From assembly GCA_024500155.1 (NCBI GenBank), contig CM044874.1, positions 70,417,795 through 70,481,794 on the forward strand: 64,000 nucleotides of DNA, given 5' to 3'. Source of the DNA: Chenopodium formosanum. Taxonomy: Eukaryota > Streptophyta > Magnoliopsida > Caryophyllales > Amaranthaceae. The notes under the pieces were generated by a model. It did no database searches, was not told the origin of the DNA, and saw only the letters and a list, made by a program, of their open reading frames with translations. The position numbers and the translations under genes were made by a program. Positions 36,029 to 44,669 of the stretch are shown here, one piece after another. Within the stretch, counting starts at the first letter, position 1. Every line of letters starts with the position of its first letter.

Positions 36029-36871
36029 TGGATATTTTGATCTTGGGATTTTGCATTGCACTTGATTATAATACTAGAGTATGTTAAGTTATAATTGATT
36101 ATCTTTAATGATAATATCTAAATATAATTTATTTTTAGTGGTAAGTATTTTCTTCTAGATTATATACAATAAGTTATTTTTTTGTATTAGATTTTATTCT
36201 AAACTTGATTATTTATTTATTTATTTATTTATTTTTAATATATAACTATTGATTGATACTTGTTTTTGCTGCTAAAAATTTCTTCCCTATGTGTAAGTTT
36301 TGATTATTGATTATTTGTGGGCTTATATGAGGCTGTATTTTAATCCAAAAATGCTTTAGGTTTTAGTCTCTTAATCTCTAAACATTGGATTATAAAATTC
36401 CCTTTTAATGGCTTAAATCTTTTACTATGTATAATATTCTCCTATTTTATGTCTTTTTAAAAATATTTACTTCATAATAAGCTAGCTACCACATTTAGGA
36501 GAGTTGGAAGATCCTTGCTCCTCTTCTAAATAAAAGAATTAAATGTCAATTAAAGCGGCTTGTAGATGTGTTGATGTCACACAATAATGAACAAACTTGC
36601 TATTTTGTTGATTGTGATTTATGTTGTTTTTCCTTTAAGTAAATGGTAATGGTAGTAAAAATTTAGTTTTGTCTTAGTTTCAATTCAATATTTTACCAAC
36701 TTTGCTCAACTCTAACTTTGATGCCTTTTGACATATTGTTTTGCTCTTGAATAAAAAAAAAAAACATATTGTTTTGCTCAGCTCAAACTTTTATGCTTTT
36801 TGACATAATGTTTAAATCTCTATATTACCACTCTATAAGGCCTAATCTATTTTTAACACCGGATATTTTGA
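36029..36871. other. AT-rich spacer, nothing recognised
   Basis: Contains a (TTTA)n run at about 36208-36236 and a short duplicated phrase (ACATATTGTTTTGCTC, 36731 and 36765). No coding or element signature was seen. Confidence 0.4.
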
Positions 36872-36873
36872 TA

Positions 36874-37160
36874 CTCCCTACGGTTTTAAATACTTGCTCC
36901 ACTTTTCATTTACGGCCATATTTAAATACTTGCTCCATATCCTTATTTGGAAAGCATTTACAATAATTAATTAATTTCTCTCACCTAGTGGACCCAACAT
37001 ATATTCTCTTTCCTCTAATTCTCTCTTCTACTTTTGTTTTTTTACAGTTTTTTATTCTTCCACCAACCCCACTATCTCCATATTTTATTACTTTCTCCAA
37101 TTTTTCCTAAAACTCCGCACATTTAGGAGAAATAGAGCAAGTATTTAAAAACGGAGGGAG
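36874..37160. mobile_element. Stowaway MITE, 287 bp, TA target duplication
   Basis: Left CTCCCTACGGTTTTAAATAC and right (reverse complement) CTCCCTCCGTTTTTAAATAC. TA on both sides (36872-36873, 37161-37162). The CTCCCTCCG terminus is the plant Stowaway hallmark. Confidence 0.9.
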
Positions 37161-37340
37161 TAATAATAATAATGTATAATAAATGTATGTTTTAATTGAT
37201 TATACATTTAAATCTAATTATATGATTATTTTGTATTTGATAGGAAACATGTCAATCATACTTATGGGACGATTTGACATCCCTATTCTTGAACCTCTAC
37301 TCAAACAAATGGTAAATGTTTGACTTTATATATATTTTTT

Positions 37341-37370
37341 GGAAAATTGTAAGAAATTAACTTTTAAAAC

Positions 37371-37416
<46 letters not shown>

Positions 37417-38333
37417 TGAAAGCACACCTAAAATCAATTTTTTTTTTTACAAGGTAACACCTTAGGTTGGTTTCAGGGCATTGACCCTGTTTTCCGGCGT
37501 TGACCCTCACGTGAGGTTCACGTGCTCAACCCCTCCCTCCACAAAACCACCAAAATCAAGCCTAGCCAACCCCAGCCGCCAACACCACCACCTAGCCGCC
37601 ACTAGAACCACCACTCAGTCATCGACACCACCACCGATCAACCTAGCCGCCATCACCACCCATCCAAATCACTTAAAACCCGTCCGCAAAAATCCTTACC
37701 CACCTCCAGAACCACCCACGTCCCACCCAAATCCACCCGGAAAAAGCATACCCTCCCGCAAAAATCAATAGAGAGGAGAGAAGAAGGTAGGTTACAGTTC
37801 CCCCCGCCCCCCCCCCCCCCCCCCTTTTACCCAATTACAAAAAAAAAAAAGAACCCTAGACCTAAGCTAAATAAAAAATCCTACAAAATTAACAGCAATG
37901 AATCAATTTTTTTAACTTTAACAACTCACCTACTTCAAAATCAGATTAATCGAGGTTGTTCTTTGCCGCAATTCGATCAAAAAAATGGAGTTTATGCCTT
38001 CAATTGACAAAATTCGAGAGTAGCTATGAGGAATAGAAGAGTGAGAAAGTCTATTTAGAGAGGAAAAGGGGGAAAAGAAAGAAAAAGGGGGTGGGTTTAG
38101 AGTGAATTGGGTAGGCGGTGATGGCAGCTAGGTTGATGGGGGTGGTGTCGATGTTGGAGGTTGAGAGGTGGTGTTAGTGGCGGCTAGGTAGTGGCGTTGG
38201 CAGTTGGGTTAGCTAGGCGGCTATGGTTTTGGTGGTTTTGAGGAGGGAGTGGTTGAGCACATGACCCTCATGTGAGGGTCAACGCCGGAAAACTGGGTCA
38301 AAACCCCTAAATCGGATTTAAGTGTTACTTCAC

Positions 38334-38365
<32 letters not shown>

Positions 38366-38455
38366 TTTAAGGTGTGTTTTCACAAGAAAATTTTTATAAA
38401 GTGTTTTTTTCACAAAAAAATAGGTGTTATAAAAGGTGGTTTCCCACAATTTTCC
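37341..38455. mobile_element. Mutator-like fold-back element, about 1.1 kb; its loop is the left edge of the tandem array
   Basis: Ends GGAAAATTG and (reverse complement) GGAAAATTGTGGGAAACC. Arms pair over about 400 bp: CCGGCGTTGACCCTCACG (left, about 37492) against GACCCTCATGTGAGGGTCAA then CGCCGG (right), and CACCACCACCTAGCCGCC against GGCGGCTAGG. Long T and A runs sit in the left and right arms. The proline-rich frame at 37481-37771 is arm composition. The right arm from 38051 on is part of the repeated 8.8-kb unit and recurs at 46876-47279 and 55699-56101 without a left arm. Confidence 0.75.
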
Positions 38456-38764
38456 CATTTTTTTTTCCTTTTTTTTTCTTATTAGTGTTGTTACTGTTAT
38501 TATTGTTATGTTGAATTTTATTGCTATGTATTTTTAATACATTAATTTAATATAATTTTACTAATACACAAACGTATTAGAGACTGCGTAAAATGAAAGA
38601 AAATAGAATTTAATAACACGAAAGGATTATTTGTTATTTGTTATTTTGTTATTGTTATTGACACGAATATAGTTTTTCTGCTAATGACAGTGCACCATTA
38701 AAGATATTAATAGTTAAAGTAACACACTGCGTAATATGCAAGAAAGTAGAATTTAGGAAAACAA

Positions 38765-39358
38765 ATGAATTATTTATTTGGTCTTTATAATGATAGCATA
38801 AATAGTAGAGTAACTTTATCCCTTTTACAAATAAAAAATAAATGTTATATGAGATCTTTATTTGAAGGTAATATTCTTATAATTGTGGTGGTTGAAACTA
38901 GGGTCGGGTATCCTCAACATGCGAATCAACCCTATTTAGGTTTAGATTCATGCAATATTCTGATCCTTGCACTTATTGAGGTTATGAAAAGGTATCATCA
39001 AAACGCTAATGAGTAATATTTGGGAGTAGATCGGAAGGATAGGAAAACTAGAGACATGATACCAATGCGGTTATTTTAGTTAGTGAATATATTACTGCAG
39101 CGAATGATCCATATAATTTGGTACCCAACTCATATTGGATTTATCAAATTTCAAGGGCGTAAAGAGATTGATAGCTTATTATCTAATGTATTAAATTTTT
39201 TACATCCGACTGTGGTTATTGAATCATATTTTGGCATATTGTATTTGCCTAATGTTTTAGCTCCGGAAAAGATATCACAAATTAACGAGCAATTTACACT
39301 CAACAATCTCAAATGCACATGTAATAAAGATGTGAGTAACACACTTTTTATTGTATGA
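38765..39358 (+). pseudogene. Unidentified coding-like remnant (unit 1)
   Basis: Two frames, 38765-39016 and 39083-39358, read like ordinary protein: VVETRVGYPQHANQPYLGL and FLHPTVVIESYFG, then LPNVLAPEKISQINEQF and CTCNKD. The second meets a good donor (GAT/GTGAGT at about 39330). They could be two exons or one frame broken by the stop at 39014-39016. I do not recognise the family. It lies upstream of the retrotransposon 3' end, so it may be TE-encoded or captured. It is identical in all three units at the protein level. Confidence 0.4.
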
Positions 39359-39716
39359 TGAAATGGGTGAAGGATGTGAAATCTGTTGTGGAATAAAAAA
39401 CTAAAGACAAAATAGATTTTAGATTGTGATGTTGACAAACTTTATGTAAATTGTGTGTTTTGGCAGCATGGTCATCACAATATTGTTAAGCAAGTATGTT
39501 ATTGTTGATAGCTATCTTATTCAAATTGTAGCATACATTAATCGAGGGGTAAATAACATTGTTTACTTAAAGTTTATTTAGTTTTGCTAGTAAGTAGTAG
39601 GACTAATTAAACACATTGATATAAAAGTTAGTTAGCACCTGCAAGAGACCAGCCCAAGCCTCAGGTTCGCTTCACATATGCTAGAAGGAAGCCCAAGCAA
39701 GGAGCTGATAAGGGAG

Positions 39717-41490
39717 TGTAGACACCCATTTGTGTCTCCCCAAAACCAAACCCGATGATGAGTACCTTTCACGCCGAATCATAATCGAATGAGGTGAAAG
39801 TGTGGAAAGTTTAGTATTGCGGATAGTTTTAATTTCTTTTCTTCTCTCTCTGTTTTTGAAAACTTATTTTAAGAAAACAGCCAATCCAATTCGGTTGGTC
39901 CATGATATGGGTCCAATAGTAGTGTAGTTGGATGGGGCTTGACAAGAGCTTTCCAACAATATATTATAAGCCCAATTCCGATGAATATTGAGGAAATTAT
40001 GGCCAATTTACTGAAATGGGCCCAGTTTGAGCCTTAAATGCGGCCCGATGATCTAGAGGAGGGCCTAATATAGATTAATCATTCCTAATTCAGTTAGCAT
40101 TGATAAATTGACTTTTGTTGTCAAAACAAAAGATAAATTGACTTTTGTTGACTTTTTAGAGTTTTAATTAGAATCAAAGAACATATTTTGAGGAAAATAC
40201 GATTTTATCCTCCTGTACGGCAATTTTTATCTGATTTTAAGAAAACGCGTGGATTTCTGAGTCAGCGCCAAACGCCAGCTGTAGCGCCAAACGCTACGAT
40301 TGGCGCTTGGCGCCAATCTTAGCGTCTGGCGCCAACTCAGTTTTCTGCGCCAGAACTCTATTTTGATATTATCTTTTGGTTGATTTTCTTTATAAATAAC
40401 GTCGTAAAAACTCCGTTTTGAATTATCAGTTTTCATCTACAATCACGAATTCTCACCAACTCTCATCAAGATTCTCTTGATTATTCTTTCTCTCTCTTTT
40501 CTAAACTAGCTTCTCTTAAATACAAAATTCCGCATTCATTAGATCTAGATACACCTAGCCATATTCGAAGTTGCCTTCGCCCTAGACGTGAAAGATTTTA
40601 ATTTCTGAGGGTTTGGTCCCAAATCTTTATTTCAATTATTTAATTTAATTGTTTTAATTATTATTTTCCTTGAAGTTACTAACGTGTGTATTTTGTTGTT
40701 AGAAAGAGATACGAGACATCCAAGTAAGTGCTTTAATTGATTTATTGTTATTATGATATAGAAATCATGTCTAGGTTATTATTTTGATTCCTAGTATCAT
40801 GTCTAGGGTAAAGAATAATTTTCTTAAATCAATTATGATTTCTATGATGCTTCCTATGTTCTTCCTAATATTTATTCATGTTAGTATCATGTTAGGGTTA
40901 AAGCTTTGATTTTATTGCTTAGTGACATGCTAGGGTTTGTTATTAATCTTGTTAGTATCATGCCTAGGATCTTGCTAATATTATGCTTTAACATGATTAT
41001 TATGATTATGATTATTATAATTATTATTATGATGATTATTGTTTTGATTATTATTATGATTATTTTGATTATAATTTATTATGATTATTATGTTGCTTGA
41101 TATTTATTGTTATTGCTTGATCACACCTTTTTATACATGTTTAAAGGGAATTTGTACTTGTAATCACGCTTAATAAGATAATTAATAATCTTGTTTAGGG
41201 TTAATTCGATTATAATTCAAGTGATCGCCAATAATAGATTTATTTGTGCATTAATATTTCAACCAACGTAGATTAAACAGGTTTAGGGTGTTAGTCAGAA
41301 AGCGCACATGAATACGATCAGAATAAAGTAGAGGCCTATTATTAGGACAGGTTCATCTCTTTTAGGTTGGATTTGTACCTTCATCCCCGAACGCTATTTG
41401 GTTCAAGACCTTATGGAGTTGACGATCTCTTGGATCGTTAAGGGGTGTAACCTTCACCCTGTGAACGGTTTACAAGTTCCTAAAACTTGT
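39717..41490 (+). mobile_element. Retrotransposon LTR 'A' with preceding 3' end (unit 1)
   Basis: A short coding tail (RFTYARRKPKQGADKG, ending at a stop) and the purine-rich AAGGAGCTGATAAGGGAG lead straight into TGTAGACACCC at 39717, the start typical of some Ty3/gypsy (Tat/Ogre-like) LTRs. TTTATAAATA at 40389-40398 is a probable TATA box. Near 41491 TTGGCGACTC may be the primer-binding site that follows an LTR of this group, giving about 1.77 kb, but the right edge is tentative. An ATT-rich stretch at 41000-41100 yields an isoleucine-rich spurious frame. Confidence 0.5.
40260..40398 (+). promoter_or_regulatory. Cluster of E2F-like sites upstream of the LTR TATA box (unit 1)
   Basis: GCGCCAAA (reverse complement TTTGGCGC, the E2F core) at 40265-40272 and 40284-40291. 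ATTGGCGC and GCGCCAAT follow at 40299-40317, with a further GGCGCC palindrome and GCGCCAG before the TATA box at 40389. This G+C-rich patch stands out in an AT-rich LTR. Binding is inferred from motif match only. Confidence 0.45.
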
Positions 41491-41539
41491 TGGCGACTCT
41501 TTTTGCTCTAGCTTCCTTCCCTTTGGACGCCATCGTACT

Positions 41540-41933
41540 TTAGTGTATGATCACAATGGGGTTCAAGCTAGGGGATTAATGCTTGAGATATTCCCTACAT
41601 GGAGAGTGAGCTGGAAGTTAGTTACAGGGAGGGGTAAATCAGTAATTAAGGGAATAAGTTTGTTAGTCCTTGTTTGGTGTGCTGAGTTTGTTTTTGCTGC
41701 TTGTTAGTTATTTTTGGGTATTTAAGGGGAAGTTGTTAGAGGGAATGTATCTAGAAAATTATTGTGGAATTCATTCCTTGGGAGAGCACCTTTTCCTCTC
41801 AAAAGAAGGGAGTTGTATTGTGGTTTCACTAACTTGCAATACAATCTATCTAGGTTTGCTATTATTTTTCTCTCTCTGAATTGTTGCTTGCTCTGTTTTT
41901 CTAACCTAATTCCCAGCAAATTGGTATCAGAGC
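41540..41933 (+). mobile_element. Chromovirus LTR 'B' end and primer-binding site (unit 1)
   Basis: TGGTATCAGAGC at 41922-41933 is complementary to the 3' end of plant initiator-methionine tRNA, the standard gypsy primer-binding site. It follows CCCAGCA, a plausible LTR end. TATTTAAGG at about 41718 may be the LTR TATA box. The 5' limit of this LTR could not be set; 41540 is a guess. Confidence 0.5.
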
Positions 41934-41952
41934 GGTGTCGATCTGAGTGGAA

Positions 41953-42497
41953 ATGACACGCCTCGCCAATGCGCAACGCATGGACTTGATGGAGCAGAAG
42001 CTTGCTGGGTAGCCTAGGAAATTGTTTCTGCTCTAGCTGCTGTCAAAACTGACATCAACACTATCCGCTCAGAGGTTTGCTCCTCTGTGGTGGCTGGCCC
42101 TGGTCATCAAGATCCAAACGGTGGCTCTTGGGATAATCCTTTCTCCTTGCAACACTTTAAAAATGGTGAAGGAAGTTTTTCGGAAAGTAATACGAATTGG
42201 AAGCTGAGGGAACTCGAATTACATCAGTTTGATGGGACAAATCCCGATGGGTGGATCCTCCATGCCGAGAGGTTTTTCCATTTTTATCGGCTGACTGAAG
42301 AAGATCAGCTCAAGGCGGCAGTGGTGGCGCTTGACGGAGATGCGCTGCTTTGGTACCAGTGGGAGCACCATCGCCACCCCATCCTGACGTGGAACGCTCT
42401 GATGCAGCTGATCCTTTGTCGATTCCATACCACCGCCACGGGCTCTCTCCACGAGCAGTGGTTGGCACACCAGCAAACGAGGTCGGTGGTGGATTAA
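41953..42497 (+). pseudogene. Ty3/gypsy gag remnant (unit 1)
   Basis: ATG at 41953 (MTRLANAQRMDLMEQKLAG) hits a stop after 19 codons. After a frame change 42087-42497 reads the Retrotrans_gag core: LHQFDGTNPDGWILHAERFF, YRLTEEDQLKAAVVALDGDA and LLWYQWEHH. It is cut short at 42497, where sequence jumps to integrase. Nucleocapsid, protease, reverse transcriptase and RNase H are absent. Confidence 0.8.
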
Positions 42498-42504
42498 CGG
42501 CGTC

Positions 42505-43255
42505 GGTTCATCAGCTTGTGCTTTAGATTTCCAAGGGAATTGGGAGGATCACCTACCTTTGATCGAATTCTCCTACAATAACAATTACCATGCAAGCATC
42601 AAGATGGCACCATTTGAAGCATTGTATGGAAGGAAGTGCAGAAGCCCAGTTTGCTGGAATGACTACAGTGAACAAATAACCTTGGGAACAGAGTTCATTG
42701 AGGATATGGTGAGCAAGGTGAGACTAATCCAGTCGCGTATTAAGGCAGCACAAGATAGACAGAAGAGTTATGCCGACTTAAAGAGGAGGGATGATGAGTT
42801 TAGTGTTGGGGACAAGGTCTTTCTAAAGGTTTCTCCAACAAAAGGTGTGATGCGATTCGGCAAGAAAGGGAAACTTAGTGCAAAATATGTGGGTCCATAT
42901 GAAATCCTCCAACATGTGGGGAAAGTGGCTTACAAATTGGCTTTGCCAATGGAGTTCGAGAAAATGCATGATGTGTTCCACATTTCCCAATTGAAGAAGT
43001 ATGTGCCTAGTGAAACCCATGTTTTGCAGCCGGAGACTATTCAGCTAGATGAGTCTCTAACTTATGAAGAAAGACTGGTCGATACTAGATCACAAGGTGC
43101 GTAGTACTAGAACCAAAGATGTGAAGATAGTGAAAGTCCTTTGGTCGAACCAGGAGTACGAAGAGGCTACTTGGGAGGCCGAGGAAGAGATGAGAAACAA
43201 GTATCCCGAGTTGTTTGACGAGGTGAGTTACGAAGGCGTAACTCTCTTCTTTTGA
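42505..43255 (+). pseudogene. Chromovirus integrase C-terminus plus chromodomain, frameshifted (unit 1)
   Basis: From 42505 the frame reads ALDFQGNWEDHLPLIEFSYN and MAPFEALYGRKCRSP, the end of the integrase core, then the GPY/F-type region (KYVGPYEIL) and HDVFHISQLKKYVP. At about 43070-43085 a one-base shift moves the frame; the chromodomain VKVLWSNQEYEEATWE continues in the next frame to a stop at 43253. This is a Tekay/Del-type gypsy pol 3' end. The D-D of the integrase core lie in the deleted part, so no activity is possible. Confidence 0.88.
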
Positions 43256-43614
43256 GGGGGGTAGAATGCGATGTAATTTCGCGCTTTTACCTCACCTATA
43301 CCATTTATTGCTTGAATTTTCATGTTTTTGGTTATCATTACGCACTATTATTGCATTTACATACAATAAAAGTATGTAAACTCTGGCCAAGTATGAGTTC
43401 ATTGAGTACAAAGTTCAGTTTGTTGAGTATACTTGTTAAGGAGCAAGTAATTTACAGCAATACAAAACATAAAAGTTTGAACATTTTTGGGAGAAATTAT
43501 GATTTTTGGGTTAAGTTTCGAGGGCAAAACTTCTTTTAAGAGGGGTAGATTGTAATCCCCCATAATTTTTAGAATAAATTATTATATATTTCTATATTTT
43601 TTAAATAAATATTT
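43256..43614 (+). mobile_element. Two chromovirus 3' edges (polypurine tracts and LTR starts) (unit 1)
   Basis: GAGGGGGGTAG directly after the chromodomain stop is a polypurine tract, followed by an LTR-like start at about 43268. A second gypsy 3' edge follows: the coding-like FWVKFRGQNFF, then AAGAGGGGTAGAT and TGTAATCCCCC at 43551, the same LTR start as the solo LTR at 16792. That LTR is cut after about 64 bp by the MULE. Confidence 0.55.
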
Positions 43615-43969
43615 GGGAAATTTTCACTGGTGAACTCAAACTTATTAAAATTACAAGTGGTGAACAATCTTAAATTTAATTATCATTGGTGAACCTTAAT
43701 TAGAATGACTAAGTCATTGGTAACCTTAATTATAATATAAACTGATTATTTAACAACTATGGTTAACTTTTGGTGTAATTACTAATCTGCCCCTAAAAAA
43801 TAAGCTTTCCCTCCAAAATTATTTCCCTAATTCCCTCCTAAACGTATCCCCCTATTTCTATTTATAATCAGTACCCCCAATTTCCCCCAATTCATATGAA
43901 CCCTAATTTCGTGCTCTGTTCATTTCTCTTTCTCTGTCCAACGATTATCCTCAGGTTATACTGTTTTCG

Positions 43970-44320
43970 ATGAGAAATTCTCGTGCGTCTACGATTGTGA
44001 AGGGTATCACCATGGATGATAGCATAGCGTGGGTGAAGCATACTCGATGCCACTGTTCACCTCCTCAATTTGCCTCTGTGATGATTTCAGAGACAACCAG
44101 AAACCCTCGAAGGCTGTTCTTCAAGTGCAAAAGTTGCGATTTCTTTGCGTGGTTGAAAGAAGGGGATATAATTAGGGTTGGTGACGAAATGGAGGTTGAG
44201 CAAGGTGGCAGTGTTCATGGTGTTATTGATAGGGTTGATGAGTTATTTAAATTTGTGAAATTAGTTGTTAGGGTGGCACTGATAATGTATTTTGTGCTAT
44301 TTCTTGTTGTTGCTAAGTGA
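43970..44320 (+). CDS. GRF zinc-finger protein with C-terminal membrane segment, 116 aa (unit 1)
   Basis: Intact single-exon frame starting CGATGAGAAATT, 355 bp inside the MULE terminus. Residues 27-64 form a GRF-type zinc finger: C27-x-C29, NPRRLFFKC with C53, then C56 in CDFFAW. These four cysteines are the expected ligands. Residues about 97-115 (VVRVALIMYFVLFLVVAK) are a likely membrane segment. GRF fingers occur in nucleic-acid-binding proteins, and small plant GRF proteins of this layout (At4g04775-like) are common in TE-rich DNA. Its place in the MULE, converging on the transposase, is where maize MuDR has mudrB, to which it shows no evident sequence likeness. Function unknown. An internal ATG at codon 15 is an alternative start. 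Confidence 0.72.
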   Translation: MRNSRASTIVKGITMDDSIAWVKHTRCHCSPPQFASVMISETTRNPRRLFFKCKSCDFFAWLKEGDIIRVGDEMEVEQGGSVHGVIDRVDELFKFVKLVVRVALIMYFVLFLVVAK

Positions 44321-44669
44321 TGATGTTTGTGCTATGTAGTATGGATTATTAGTGTGGTGTACTGGACTACTTATGTCGAAATTATGTGCACGATTTTGAT
44401 GAATAAAAGAACTGTCCTTTTCATGATTTTTTTGCAATTTACTGTCTTATTCAAATTTGTGCCTATATTATTGATACATAAATTGTTGGGATACTCACAT
44501 TGAAGCAAAATGCCAGAGTTAATATTTCAACAAAAACACAAAGTGTTCACAGGACAAATTCATTGTCTTATAATTATACCAAATTCATTGGTGCAAAAAA
44601 ACAACCTAAAACATGTTTGACATCCTTAAAAGGCATACATTGTTTAATTCAAAGTCTGAAATGCATAAA

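Noticed and set aside
37481..37771. 96-codon proline-rich frame
   Set aside because: It lies entirely in the left arm of the fold-back element and its mirror arm has no matching frame conservation.
39083..39438. Both-strand frames of 91 and 95 codons in the unidentified remnant, minus-strand candidate
   Set aside because: The plus-strand frame has the better protein-like composition and a donor site; the minus frame is probably its shadow.
40906..41100. Isoleucine/methionine-rich 64-codon frame, repeated in each unit
   Set aside because: Direct product of an ATT/ATG-rich stretch within the LTR.
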